The notes: generated by a model from the letters alone, not told the origin. 64,000 nucleotides of DNA from Nodularia sphaerocarpa UHCC 0038 (GCF_022376295.1 NZ_CP060140.1:4840356-4904355); one strand, 5' to 3'; positions 27,008 to 36,299 are shown, counted from the first letter of the stretch. Numbers and translations are program-made.

Positions 27008-27625
27008 ATGCCTCAAAATTATAGTGTGAGAGAACTCGATAAAGTATTAACTGTTAGTAGCAAGACAACATCTGAGAAATCGCCAGTTACGGGGAAATCA
27101 GGTCTACAGCACCTAGTGGAATCCGTGCCATTTTTGTTGGCTTGCGCTGTGTTTTTAAGCGTCATTAGCTTAAAAAGTCCTATCCTGCTTTTTTGTTTGC
27201 TAGGGGGTAGTTTAATCGCAATAGTCATGGAACAAATTGGGCAGCAGGTGCATTTGCCAAAGCGATCGCTTATAATATTACAAATCTTGGCAGTCTCTGT
27301 CATTCTCTGTTTATTTTGGTTAGACTATTTTGCCACACCTGTATATGCACAATTTTTTGGGAGAGCTGAAGATTTTTTCCGCAATACTTTAACTGAAGGT
27401 ACAGGAAACAATAGCGATAGCCAACCAGCCGTCAGCTTAATCTTTAATGTATTAAGGGCAATTTATTTACTTTATATTGCGGTTTCTCTAATTGGTGTAA
27501 TTAATGCAGTGCGTCAAGATGAAGATTGGCAAAGTATCGCGAGAGTTCCTTTATTAGTGGTTGTCGCTGTGACTGTTGCGGATGTCTTGACAGGCTTTGT
27601 AATTGGTGATACAAGCAGTAGGTAA
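27008..27625 (+). CDS. VirB2-like pilin candidate, first gene of cluster
   Basis: A 205-residue membrane protein. Two hydrophobic segments lie at about 37-75 and a third at 87-107, ending ATPVYA before QFF, which looks like a signal-peptidase site. The remaining 90 residues have two hydrophobic helices (about 142-166 and 179-199) joined by a short charged loop (RQDEDWQSIAR). Two helices after a long leader is the build of VirB2/TrbC pilins, and the place directly before VirB3/VirB4-like genes agrees. No sequence motif proves it. The 110-residue leader with extra membrane segments is unusual. It may instead be an unprocessed membrane protein of unknown function. Confidence 0.6.
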   Translation: MPQNYSVRELDKVLTVSSKTTSEKSPVTGKSGLQHLVESVPFLLACAVFLSVISLKSPILLFCLLGGSLIAIVMEQIGQQVHLPKRSLIILQILAVSVILCLFWLDYFATPVYAQFFGRAEDFFRNTLTEGTGNNSDSQPAVSLIFNVLRAIYLLYIAVSLIGVINAVRQDEDWQSIARVPLLVVVAVTVADVLTGFVIGDTSSR

Positions 27626-27673
27626 TTCCTGTTTGGTGATCAGATGAAGTAAAGTGGAAGTTCAAGATTTTTT

Positions 27674-28051
27674 ATGTCTGAAGAACGAGATCAAGAATTT
27701 CGCCCAGTCAATCAGATTCTAGGATCACAACCATCATTAGGGCCAATTCCTGCTGACCAAATACTTCCTTGGATTGTAATTGTTTTGGCGGCTTACTTTT
27801 TGGTAAATGGAGTTTTTGGGGGGATTTTTGCTGATGATTTCCAAAGATGGTTATGGACAGTATTAATTGCAGGTTGGGGAATAGCCACTTGGTGGATTTT
27901 AACTGGTGGTAGGAGTTGGCGGTTTTTAAGCAAATTCGTGGGAGTTCCCACTTGGACAAGAGGCTTTGCTCGTTATCAAAGCTTGTTAGAAGTTAACCAT
28001 GAAGCAAAAAATCGGAAAACAAAGCATAAGCATCGCCGGAAAAGAAAGTAG
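27674..28051 (+). CDS. VirB3/TraL-like small membrane protein
   Basis: A 125-residue protein with a polar start containing FRPVNQILGSQPSLGPIP. Two adjacent hydrophobic helices follow (about 31-50 and 58-76). The tail is very basic (KNRKTKHKHRRKRK). VirB3/TraL proteins have this size, two-helix hairpin and location before virB4. The assignment rests on these, not on a strong motif. The 3' end overlaps the start of the VirB4-like gene by 53 bases, so the two are translationally coupled, matching the frequent VirB3-VirB4 fusion or coupling in type IV systems. Confidence 0.65.
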   Translation: MSEERDQEFRPVNQILGSQPSLGPIPADQILPWIVIVLAAYFLVNGVFGGIFADDFQRWLWTVLIAGWGIATWWILTGGRSWRFLSKFVGVPTWTRGFARYQSLLEVNHEAKNRKTKHKHRRKRK

Positions 28052-30746
28052 ATTAACACCATTTGAGGATGCTTTACATTTAGCGACCATGTTACGCATT
28101 GCGCTTGACGGTCGCGATATCGGCGCTTACATTTTGAACAAAGAAAACCAAAAAGATCGGTTTTGCTTTGTTTTTGGGTTTGAATGTCGAGGAATACATA
28201 CTACTTTACGCTCTGAACAAATAGACACAATTTTTAATAACATTGAGTCAGGTTTAAAAGATATTCCTGAAGGTGAAAAAATGACCTTACATATAGGGTC
28301 TTTTAGTGATGACAAAAAACGACAAGCAGAACTAGCCGACTTGGTAAAGCAAACGCCATCACGGGATATCAAATTTTTATTAACAGCAGAAAGAGCCAGA
28401 ATTCAAGAACTGACTAAATCGGGGATTCGTAAACCGAAATTTTTGCGAATTTATGTGACTTATACTATTGAACCAAATTCTACACAGACAGATGATTGGA
28501 TTGAAAAACTTTTATCCAAAGGTGAATTATGGTGGTTGAGATTTAAAGGTGAACTAGCAGAAGTTCAAAATCAGCGCATCGAAACTCTGATTATTAAAGC
28601 TTACCAACAAGGATTTTCCCGTTGGGAACAGCTTTTATCTAACAAAATGGGGTTAGATGTAAAACCTTTAAATGCTGAAGAATTATGGGAACAGTCCTGG
28701 AGAAAGTTTAATGATACACCACCGATAGAAATTCCCCAATTAATTCATTTAGATGAAAATGGATTGCATGAGCAAGTTAATTCAGAGTTAGCTAGTACAA
28801 AATTGCTGCTGGAAAATATCCACAGTACAACTTTGCTGATGGAGTCTAGTGTACCTTGTGCTGACCGCCGTTGGGTGAATGTGAAAAATCGCTATATTGG
28901 GGCGCTAACGTTTCTGGAAAAACCCGGTGGTTGGCTGAATAAATTTGCTCAGATGCGTTATTTATGGGAATTATTAGCCAGAGAAACTGTAGTAGATACA
29001 GAAATTTTTTGCGAGTTAACCGCCGCTAATCCAGCTTTAGTGAAAAATACTTTGCAAAGAGTGCTGAAGCAGTCAAATATGACAGCACTCATGGCTCAAG
29101 AAAAAAGTAAAACCATTGATGTTAACGCTCAATTAAAGTTAAAGAAATCGGTAGCAGCGCAAGAACAATTGTATGAGGGAGCAGTACCGATATATACGAG
29201 TATAGTTATTTTTGTCCATCGTCCGACTGTGGCAAAATTAGATGAAGCCACAAGATATATTGAAAACTGTTTTCAACGACCGGCGCAGGTAATTAGAGAA
29301 ATAGAGTATACTTGGAAAATTTGGCTGCAATCTCTACCGATAGTCTGGGAAGGTTTGTTAGTAAAACCTTTTAATCGTCGTCAGTTATATTTAACCAGTG
29401 AAGTTCCGGGATTAATGCCTTTAGTGTTAACGAAAGCTGGAGATAGCCACGGTTTTGAGTTGATTGCTGAAGAAGGGGGAACGCCTATACATTTAGATTT
29501 GTTTAACCAACATAAAAATTTAGCATTATTTGCCACAACTCGTGCTGGTAAATCGGTTTTAGTATCGGGAATTTTAACTCAGGCTTTGGCTCATGGGATT
29601 CCTGTTGTGGCCTTGGACTTTCCTAAACCAGATGGCTCATCTACTTTTACTGACTATACAGAGTTTATGGAGGGTAATGGGGCGTATTTTGATATTTCTA
29701 AACAAGCCAATAATTTATTTGAGCAGCCTGATTTGCGATCGCTCTCTCCAGAAACACAGCGCGATCGCCTACTAGATTATACTGGATTCTTAGAATCAGC
29801 TTTAATGACAATGGTTTTAGGATCATCCACCGAAAACCAACTGCTGTCTCAAACCGTGCGTTCCTTACTCAACTTAGCTTTAAGCGCTTTCTTTGCAGAT
29901 ACAGGGATTCAAGAACGATATAAACAAGCCATAGCCGGCGGATTTGGGAGTCAAGCATGGCAAAAAACCCCCACATTAAAAGACTTTCTCTGTTTCTGTT
30001 CCCCAGAACATCTGCAATTAGATTCTCTGAGTGGTCGAGTAGATGACGCACTCAGTCAAATTCAACTGCGGTTACGGTTTTGGCTTTCGAGTCGCGTCGG
30101 ACAATCCATTTCTGCACCATCTAGCTTTCCCACCGATGCACAACTTTTAGTTTTTGCACTGCGGAACCTCTCAGATAACGAAGACGCAGCCGTACTGTCT
30201 TTAAGTGCTTATTCCGCAGCTTTGCGACGGGCGTTAAGTAGTCCTGCTTCTATCTTCTTCATTGACGAAGCCCCAATTTTATTTGAATTTGACCAAATTG
30301 CTGATTTAGTGGGGAGAATTTGCGCTAACGGCGCGAAAGCTGGGATTAGAGTTATTTTATCAGCACAAGACCCCGATACCATAGCCAAATCTAAAGCCGC
30401 ATCGAAAATTTTACAAAACTTATCAACTAGATTAATTGGGCGCATTCAGCCAGTAGCTGTAGATAGTTTTGTCAACATTTTAAAATATCCCCGTGATATT
30501 ATTTCTCGTAATGCCACAGAAAGCTTTTTTCCTCGCAAAGAAGGCATTTACAGCCAATGGTTACTTGATGATAATGGTATTTATACCTTCTGTCGCTACT
30601 ATCCAGGGTTCGAGCAATTAGCAGTAGTTGCTAACAATCCCAATGAACAAACTGCACGCCAAAATGCCATGCTACAACATAGCGATAAATATGAAGCGAT
30701 TTCTGTGTTTGCGCGTCAGTTAATAGCTTCGCTGCGGGGGAGTTGA
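27999..30746 (+). CDS. VirB4/TraC-like type IV secretion ATPase
   Basis: A 915-residue ATPase, the energiser of type IV secretion and conjugative pilus assembly. The N-terminal 450 residues match the CagE/TrbE/VirB domain layout (ending in VWEGLLVKPFNRRQLYLTSEVPGLMPL). The C-terminal motor domain has Walker A ATTRAGKS (512-519), Walker B SIFFIDEAPIL (about 750-760) and an ILSAQDPDTI segment (about 784-793) like the family's Q-loop. It is longer than Agrobacterium VirB4 (about 790). Start overlaps the upstream VirB3-like gene; the next ATG (28089) would remove the overlap and cannot be excluded. Everything needed for ATP hydrolysis appears intact. Confidence 0.88.
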   Translation: MKQKIGKQSISIAGKESRLTPFEDALHLATMLRIALDGRDIGAYILNKENQKDRFCFVFGFECRGIHTTLRSEQIDTIFNNIESGLKDIPEGEKMTLHIGSFSDDKKRQAELADLVKQTPSRDIKFLLTAERARIQELTKSGIRKPKFLRIYVTYTIEPNSTQTDDWIEKLLSKGELWWLRFKGELAEVQNQRIETLIIKAYQQGFSRWEQLLSNKMGLDVKPLNAEELWEQSWRKFNDTPPIEIPQLIHLDENGLHEQVNSELASTKLLLENIHSTTLLMESSVPCADRRWVNVKNRYIGALTFLEKPGGWLNKFAQMRYLWELLARETVVDTEIFCELTAANPALVKNTLQRVLKQSNMTALMAQEKSKTIDVNAQLKLKKSVAAQEQLYEGAVPIYTSIVIFVHRPTVAKLDEATRYIENCFQRPAQVIREIEYTWKIWLQSLPIVWEGLLVKPFNRRQLYLTSEVPGLMPLVLTKAGDSHGFELIAEEGGTPIHLDLFNQHKNLALFATTRAGKSVLVSGILTQALAHGIPVVALDFPKPDGSSTFTDYTEFMEGNGAYFDISKQANNLFEQPDLRSLSPETQRDRLLDYTGFLESALMTMVLGSSTENQLLSQTVRSLLNLALSAFFADTGIQERYKQAIAGGFGSQAWQKTPTLKDFLCFCSPEHLQLDSLSGRVDDALSQIQLRLRFWLSSRVGQSISAPSSFPTDAQLLVFALRNLSDNEDAAVLSLSAYSAALRRALSSPASIFFIDEAPILFEFDQIADLVGRICANGAKAGIRVILSAQDPDTIAKSKAASKILQNLSTRLIGRIQPVAVDSFVNILKYPRDIISRNATESFFPRKEGIYSQWLLDDNGIYTFCRYYPGFEQLAVVANNPNEQTARQNAMLQHSDKYEAISVFARQLIASLRGS

Positions 30747-30924
30747 TAGGTGATGAGTTTCACGCAGAGGCGCAGAGGCGCAGAGAGTTAAATTTGGAGA
30801 TTTCATCACTTTTTGAATAACTGCGCCGAATCTCTTTCATTCCTTCCTCCTTGGCGCACTTGGCGTACTTGGCGGTAGCCTGCGGCAAGCCCTTCGGTCT
30901 ACGTTCCTCATATCTTCAAAATAT
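30747..30924. repeat. Repeat-filled spacer inside the cluster
   Basis: Contains GCAGAGGCGCAGAGGCGCAG (about 30764-30783) and TTGGCGCACTTGGCGTACTT (about 30851-30870), both dispersed repeat types, and a GCGGCAAGCCCTTCGG hairpin-like piece. The repeats separate the ATPase from the VirB5-like gene and may weaken read-through. Confidence 0.65.
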
Positions 30925-31692
30925 ATGCGAAAAACTACTTTTTTTACGTTGGCTTTTTCTTTGTTATTAGTTCTACCAGCAATGGCACAATTAGGCAAGG
31001 TTTGGACTGATTTTCAATTTTACTCTCTAGATATGCAAAATTATCTGATAAATAATCTTGGTGATACTTTAAGACCTTTAGAAATTAGAGGTCAAAATGC
31101 TCTGAATAATTCTACAGGGGAATTGAATATACCGAATCCGGTTGAGGCTGGGAAAAGTTTTCGCCAGGATATATTGTTTAACCCGACAACAGATAAGTTT
31201 GAAAATAATCCGGTGATTCAAGCTAATGCAGTTAGTAATGAAATCAATCGTTTAATTACCCGTGGTTCAGTGGAAAGTGTCATGGGTAGAAATGGACAAA
31301 TCCGATTTAAAGCTAAATTGCAAAATACTGAAACTATCCTTGATAATATTGAGGAAGTTACTCAAAATTCTGATAATATTTTTCAGGAAATTGTGAATGC
31401 TGTTGCCAACTTAGCTACACAAAATCCATTAGCTTCCTTGGAGAACCAGAAAGGTAATTTGCAGTTACAAGCTATTAAAGTTCAACAAGAACAAGCAAAA
31501 ATTATGGGGGAAACACTAGCTCAGACAATGCAGACAAATCAATCTCTGCAATACTCTAATTTAAATTTAGCAAATATTTCGCAGCAGATGGAAGTTATGA
31601 ATCGCTCTCGACGAGTCGATTCTGCCACAGAGACTGCAAGACTCATCCGCACTACTGCTCAAATAGATTTGTTTGGTAGAGAAGACAATTAG
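30925..31692 (+). CDS. VirB5-like periplasmic protein
   Basis: A 255-residue exported protein: signal peptide of 21 residues (MRKTTFFTLAFSLLLVLPAM, then AQ with AMA before the cut), then a largely helical, Gln/Asn-rich chain with a long coiled-coil-prone part (about 175-245, NQKGNLQLQAIKVQQEQAKI). VirB5/TrbJ minor pilus proteins have this size, export signal and helical content, and sit between virB4 and virB6. The match is by build and place only. Sixteen bases separate its stop from the VirB6-like gene. Confidence 0.65.
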   Translation: MRKTTFFTLAFSLLLVLPAMAQLGKVWTDFQFYSLDMQNYLINNLGDTLRPLEIRGQNALNNSTGELNIPNPVEAGKSFRQDILFNPTTDKFENNPVIQANAVSNEINRLITRGSVESVMGRNGQIRFKAKLQNTETILDNIEEVTQNSDNIFQEIVNAVANLATQNPLASLENQKGNLQLQAIKVQQEQAKIMGETLAQTMQTNQSLQYSNLNLANISQQMEVMNRSRRVDSATETARLIRTTAQIDLFGREDN

Positions 31693-31708
31693 TATATTGT
31701 AAACCAAA

Positions 31709-32758
31709 ATGCTGCTTTATATTTTACAAATATTTCCCGATATTGGTATTAATGAAACTTTCGATAGTGGTGCTGCAACTGCGAGAAGCATGGCGGAAAG
31801 TTGGGATAATCAATGGCTAGATTTATTACAAAATAATACCAATAATAATTTATATGGAGCGCTCACGAATCTGGGGGTGTTTTTTGCTGTAGGAACGCTA
31901 TTGTTTTTTATGATGCAATGGCTCAAAGATGTGATATACAGCGAATATTCCCGTCCAATCACTGGTTTGATTTGGCCTTTTATCGTAGTGATTTTATTAA
32001 GTAATACGGGAGATGGAAGCATACTTTCTAATCTGACATTGGGGGTAAGGAACTTTATCAATACAGTCAATCAGCAAGTAGTGACTACAGCAGATGCTGA
32101 ACAAACTTATCAGCAAGCACTAAATATGAGTCTGGCGGAAGAAGTAACTGGTTCTTTACTGCGTCCTTGTCAATCACTGACTGGTGAACAACAAACCGAA
32201 TGCTTTGCTAAAGCTAGCGACCAAATTGATAACCTCTGGCGAGAATATAGAAATTTATATGGTAATAGAATTTGGATTGAAAGACTAGAAAATCAGGTAA
32301 TTGCGCTGAAATTTGGGACAGCAAATTTATCAGATACTAGCTTTAACTCTTTGTTGGGGAATACAGCCCAAACCAGTATTAAAAACTTTTTAATTTCTTT
32401 GCAATATGCCTTTCAAAATTTAATAGAAGCTACTATGTTACTCATAGCAGCTTTAGGACCGTTGGCTGTGGGTGCATCTTTGCTACCTGTAGCGGGAAAA
32501 CCAGTTTATGCTTGGCTGACAGGTTTTTTCTCGGCGGGAATTGCCAAGATTTCATTCAATATAATTGCTGCTGTAACAGCCGCAGTCATTATCAACGGTC
32601 CAGCAGAAAATCCTAATGCGAATCCTGACTTAATGTGGTTCATAATTTTTCTAGGAATTTTAGCACCACTATTATCCTTAGCTGTAGCAGGCGCTGGAGG
32701 ATTTGCCGTTTTCAGTGCGATTAATAATACAAGTGCTTTGGTGAAGGATAGGATCTAA
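31709..32758 (+). CDS. VirB6/TrbL-like polytopic membrane protein
   Basis: A 349-residue membrane protein with about six hydrophobic segments: 50-70, 80-97, 232-255, 258-292 and 305-336 (the third and fourth are double). A polar region of about 130 residues between the second and third contains two cysteines (RPCQSLTGEQQTECF). The arrangement, with a large loop and a Gly/Ala-rich C-terminal block (SLAVAGAGGFAVFSAIN), fits VirB6/TrbL, the inner-membrane channel part of type IV systems. No strong ribosome site precedes the ATG; coupling to the upstream gene is likely. Confidence 0.75.
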   Translation: MLLYILQIFPDIGINETFDSGAATARSMAESWDNQWLDLLQNNTNNNLYGALTNLGVFFAVGTLLFFMMQWLKDVIYSEYSRPITGLIWPFIVVILLSNTGDGSILSNLTLGVRNFINTVNQQVVTTADAEQTYQQALNMSLAEEVTGSLLRPCQSLTGEQQTECFAKASDQIDNLWREYRNLYGNRIWIERLENQVIALKFGTANLSDTSFNSLLGNTAQTSIKNFLISLQYAFQNLIEATMLLIAALGPLAVGASLLPVAGKPVYAWLTGFFSAGIAKISFNIIAAVTAAVIINGPAENPNANPDLMWFIIFLGILAPLLSLAVAGAGGFAVFSAINNTSALVKDRI

Positions 32759-32763
32759 ATTCT

Positions 32764-32838
32764 CAAGCCCCTAGATATATCTCTGGGGTCAATGCAAAAT
32801 CCAAAATCTAAAATCTAAAATCCCAAATCCAAAATTGT
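32764..32838 (+). repeat. Hairpin plus AAAATCC/AAAATCT heptamers ending at a start codon
   Basis: AGCCCCTAGATATATCT and CTGGGG form a hairpin at 32766-32788. About six heptads of AAAATC(C/T) type follow (32796-32838). The last bases AAATCCAAAATTGT touch the ATG of the next gene. The same module lies at 34437-34582. Confidence 0.85.
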
Positions 32839-33663
32839 ATGACCAATTTACTTCAGAAAAGAAAACCAACGGGAAATGTTTTAACAGCATTTGCGATCGC
32901 CACCTTTAGCCTACATCTATTAGTGTTATTTTTATTCATCTTGCAAGGGTTGAATATTCGCCAACTTAGTCAAAGAAAACCGCCAAACTTTGTGCAAATG
33001 ATTGATGGTCAACCCATAGGTGCTGTTGATGATTTAGCCAGAGACCCCGAAGCCATTCGCCAATTTATCAGTAAAACCATGAAATCCATGTTTAACTGGT
33101 CGGGAACTTTACCAGCACAAACGATAGCAGAAGCTGCAAAACCGCAACCAGATCCAGGAATCCAGGTGAGAACACCACAAGGAGGTAACCAAAGAGTGAC
33201 TACCAGCAGTTGGGTAGCCAGTTTTGCGATATCAGAAGATTTTCGTAAAGGTTTTTTAAGTGCGATCGCCCAAATGACACCACCAGAAGTATTCTCTAAC
33301 AATCCGAGTCAAGTGATCACAGCAGAATTAGTTATCCAAAGGGTTTATCCTCCAGAACAAATAGCCCCTGGTCAGTGGCGAGTGGGGATGGTAGCCGACC
33401 TGATTCAAAAAAAACCCGATGATGATCGAAAAACAGTCACAGCCTTTAATAAAGACTTCCTGGTGCGAGCCGTAGATTATTTTCCCTACCCTCTAGCTAA
33501 TACCAGCACCGACATCCAAAAAGCCATTTATAGCAATCGGGTTGACAAATTGGAAATTTACGAAATTCGGAATTTATGCTTAGTCGAACAACATAGTAAC
33601 CTCAGTGAGGATAAATCAAACCCCTGTGGAAATCAAATAAATCCTCCTAGTTTCACCAGATAA
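32839..33663 (+). CDS. VirB8/TraE-like inner-membrane protein, first paralogue
   Basis: A 274-residue protein with a short cytoplasmic start, one transmembrane helix (about 17-37) and a periplasmic domain. The latter starts NFVQMIDGQPIGAVDDLARD and PEAIRQFISKTMKSMFNWSG. This arrangement, and a pattern of VQxxDG, then IRxFxxxTMxxMxxWS, suits the NTF2-like VirB8/TraE family of type IV systems. The gene downstream has the same pattern, so they are tandem paralogues. It has four cysteines near the C-terminus (region LCLVEQHSNLSEDKSNPCGN). No ribosome site is visible: the ATG follows the heptamer array directly. Confidence 0.75.
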   Translation: MTNLLQKRKPTGNVLTAFAIATFSLHLLVLFLFILQGLNIRQLSQRKPPNFVQMIDGQPIGAVDDLARDPEAIRQFISKTMKSMFNWSGTLPAQTIAEAAKPQPDPGIQVRTPQGGNQRVTTSSWVASFAISEDFRKGFLSAIAQMTPPEVFSNNPSQVITAELVIQRVYPPEQIAPGQWRVGMVADLIQKKPDDDRKTVTAFNKDFLVRAVDYFPYPLANTSTDIQKAIYSNRVDKLEIYEIRNLCLVEQHSNLSEDKSNPCGNQINPPSFTR

Positions 33664-33710
33664 ATTTTCTGGGAATGAAGTAATTTTATAATTTATATTC
33701 TGAAGTATTT

Positions 33711-34397
33711 ATGCAATTAGTCAAGCCAGAAAACAAAAAAAACAGTATTTTACCCCTGTTAGCTGTCGGAACATTCGGGTTACATTTATTTAGCTTGCTA
33801 TTACTTTTATTCCACGGTTCGATGATCCAGGATTTAAAAAAGCAGTTAACACCCGAAAGCTTGGTGCAACTTCTTGATGGTCGGGCGATTACGGTAGATC
33901 CTCAACAAAGTCAAACGAGACATCCAGAGACAATTCGCCGCTTTGTCGGTGAAACCATGACCCTGATGCTTACCTGGTCACAGCAACAACCGCCACTCAC
34001 AGTATGGCAAATTAGTTCACAACTGTTAGCGAATGATTTGAAACCCAAGTTTCAGGCAGAAATTACTAACTTAAATCCCACAGGACAATTAGCCAATATT
34101 AATCGGGAAACTGAATATGTATTATTAATAGAAAAAATTTCGCAACCAACCAAAATAGCTGATGGTAAATGGAAAGTTGAAATGTTGGCTAATCAATTAA
34201 ATTTTAGCGGTGCTAATAATCTAGGAACCTCAACTTCCTTCAATAAACAAATATTAGTGAGAGCCATAGAGCAACCAGCAATTGTACTTCCAGCCAAACC
34301 GCTACAGTGGGATTTAGCAGCTTACCGACTTGGGGAAGCTAGACTAGAAATTTACGATATATGTGACATCAAAGACAACAACTGTTCTGGAAATTAA
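33711..34397 (+). CDS. VirB8/TraE-like inner-membrane protein, second paralogue
   Basis: A 228-residue relative of the preceding protein. One transmembrane helix (about 14-36), then SLVQLLDGRAITVDPQQSQ and PETIRRFVGETMTLMLTWSQ align with the first copy. The periplasmic part ends in LEIYDICDIKDNNC, like LEIYEIRNLCLVEQ in the first. Having two VirB8-like proteins suggests a hetero-oligomer in the inner-membrane ring or specialised copies. Spacing to the first is 47 bases; the next gene follows after a repeat-bearing gap of 185 bases. Confidence 0.75.
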   Translation: MQLVKPENKKNSILPLLAVGTFGLHLFSLLLLLFHGSMIQDLKKQLTPESLVQLLDGRAITVDPQQSQTRHPETIRRFVGETMTLMLTWSQQQPPLTVWQISSQLLANDLKPKFQAEITNLNPTGQLANINRETEYVLLIEKISQPTKIADGKWKVEMLANQLNFSGANNLGTSTSFNKQILVRAIEQPAIVLPAKPLQWDLAAYRLGEARLEIYDICDIKDNNCSGN

Positions 34398-34436
34398 AAC
34401 AAAGTAATACACCATGACCAAGACTTCTTTAATGGT

Positions 34437-34582
34437 ACAAGCCCCAGATTTATCTGTGTAATCAAGGAAAAATACTCGCTGCGCTCACCCAAATCTAAAA
34501 TTATTACCCCATATTTATCTGTGGGTAGAACCAAAATCCCAAATCCCAAATCTAAAATCTAAAATCTAAAATCCAAAATTGT
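34437..34582 (+). repeat. Second hairpin plus heptamer module ending at a start codon
   Basis: AGCCCCAGATTTATCTGTG at about 34440 and CCCCATATTTATCTGTGGG at 34507-34525 lead into seven AAAATC(C/T)-type heptads (34533-34582). The terminal AAATCCAAAATTGT is identical to the first module and again abuts the ATG. Confidence 0.85.
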
Positions 34583-36145
34583 ATGACTTCTTATTCAATT
34601 CATCCCGAATTTTCGGCAAAACATCTAGTCCAACCAATCCCTGAGAAGCACGCACCAGAAGTGGAGTCTTCAGATTGGGAATCGAGAATGGCTAAATTGG
34701 TTGGCTTTGAAGAAGAATCTCCCAAAGTCAACGTTGATGCACTAGCAGCACACTCAACCAGCTTGCAGCCTTCTCAGCCAGAAGAAGTAGAAACTGAGCC
34801 ATCTCTTTCATCTAATCCCTTTGCTAAGTTAGCCTTGGTAGGGAGTGCTACCTTGGCTGTAGTGGTAGTTGCGGGTGCGTTTTTATCGCAGGTAATGAAT
34901 ACCAGCAATCAACAGCCCAGAAATAATCTTGCTTCTTCAACAGCTCCATTACCAGCCATAAGTGAATCCCCGCAGCAAAACTTAGAGCAGGAAGTCGAGA
35001 TTCTCAAAACGAAATTAGCCCTGGCTGAACAAGCCCAGACAGTGACAGCAGCCCAACAAAATCTCAGAAATAGAGTAGCTTCACGGGTGGAAACTCCACG
35101 AGTCAGTCCAAGCACATCAAGACCTGTGCAAACTGTGTCTACACCTGAGCCTCAAATAGTCACAGTTGAGCGGATTGTTGAAAGGCCTGCTTTTTCTTCT
35201 TCACCATTGCCTATCCCACCAATTGCTATAGCCGCTACACCTCTACCAGCACCGCTACCTGTTGCAGCCCCAGAGACTCCACCAGCTCCACCAGACCCCC
35301 TGGAGGAATGGACAAGATTAGCCAAGTTAGGTAGCTATGGTCAGGTGAACACCACTGGTGAATCGAGAGTGAATACAGCATTATCTGTACCAAAAGGCAA
35401 TAGTAATGTAGAAGCCCAGGTAAGTAACTCTAACCCGGAACCAACGCCACCACAGCCAGATAATTTAGTCAGCCAAGGACAATCACAAAGCTCGAAATCT
35501 ATCAAAGTAGGGAGTAGTGCTAAAGCTGTATTGGCAACAGCTGTATTTGGGGAAACTACTCGGTCAAGGAATAATGAAAGTAATGAAGACGGCAATGTAT
35601 TTGTTGTGCGTTTGAGCAACCCACTAAAATCAGTGGATGGTGCGATCGCTTTACCGGCTAATACGGAATTATTAGCGGAAATTAGTTCTATTTCCGAACA
35701 AGGGCTGCTGCGGTTGAATGTAGTCAAAGTGATCTTTGAAGATAACGGCGAACTTATAGAAAGGACTTTACCCAACAATGCAATTATAGTTCGCGCTCCC
35801 CAAGGTAAACCTTTAGTAGCAGATAAATATCCCGATCAAGGTTCATCTATAGCGGGGATGGACTTGGGACTATTCGTTTTGGGAGGGATTGGTAAAGGAG
35901 CCGAGTTATTTAATCGGACTGAATCCCAAGTTACAGTTGGGGATGGTAGCACCGTCGTCACCAACAACAACAATAGACGCAATATCCCGGCTGGAGTTTT
36001 AGAAGGTGGTTTAAAGTCTGTAGTTCCCCAAATTTCCCAACGCAATCAACAAGCGATCTCCCAAATGATGCAAAGAACGAACGTTTGGTTCATACCATCT
36101 GGCAAAGAAGTAGAAATTTACGTCAATAAAACGATGCAGTTATAA
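34583..36145 (+). CDS. VirB10/TrbI-like envelope-spanning protein
   Basis: A 520-residue protein with the VirB10/TrbI layout. A cytoplasmic N-terminus of about 85 residues is followed by one transmembrane helix (about 88-108, LALVGSATLAVVVVAGAFLS). Then come a coiled-coil-prone stretch (NLEQEVEILKTKLALAEQAQ), a Pro/Ala-rich periplasmic region (about 170-245), and a C-terminal beta domain. That domain begins KVGSSAKAVLATAVFG (about 309), has LPANTELLAEISSISEQGLL and ends VWFIPSGKEVEIYVNKTMQL. VirB10 links inner and outer membranes in the secretion channel. The start codon directly follows a heptamer repeat array. Confidence 0.82.
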   Translation: MTSYSIHPEFSAKHLVQPIPEKHAPEVESSDWESRMAKLVGFEEESPKVNVDALAAHSTSLQPSQPEEVETEPSLSSNPFAKLALVGSATLAVVVVAGAFLSQVMNTSNQQPRNNLASSTAPLPAISESPQQNLEQEVEILKTKLALAEQAQTVTAAQQNLRNRVASRVETPRVSPSTSRPVQTVSTPEPQIVTVERIVERPAFSSSPLPIPPIAIAATPLPAPLPVAAPETPPAPPDPLEEWTRLAKLGSYGQVNTTGESRVNTALSVPKGNSNVEAQVSNSNPEPTPPQPDNLVSQGQSQSSKSIKVGSSAKAVLATAVFGETTRSRNNESNEDGNVFVVRLSNPLKSVDGAIALPANTELLAEISSISEQGLLRLNVVKVIFEDNGELIERTLPNNAIIVRAPQGKPLVADKYPDQGSSIAGMDLGLFVLGGIGKGAELFNRTESQVTVGDGSTVVTNNNNRRNIPAGVLEGGLKSVVPQISQRNQQAISQMMQRTNVWFIPSGKEVEIYVNKTMQL

Positions 36146-36241
36146 TTCCTAATTCATAATTACATTGAACCATAGCATTTCCTAACCTGTTAGTTAGGGA
36201 TTTACAGCACTTTGCAAGTAAATGAGAACACATCTTAAATA

Positions 36242-36285
36242 TTATAAATCTTGTGGGGTGGGCATCCTGCCCGCCCTTGTTTACC
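36242..36285 (+). repeat. GGGCATCCTGCCC dispersed repeat, plus copy
   Basis: Near-identical to the reverse complement of 3519-3562; it lies just before the chosen start of the VirB9-like gene. Confidence 0.8.
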
Positions 36286-36299
36286 TCACGTTTGCAGCC

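Noticed and set aside
32796..32838. Heptamer array considered as a CRISPR
   Set aside because: Units are seven bases with no spacers; it is a simple tandem repeat. No CRISPR array or cas gene was seen anywhere.
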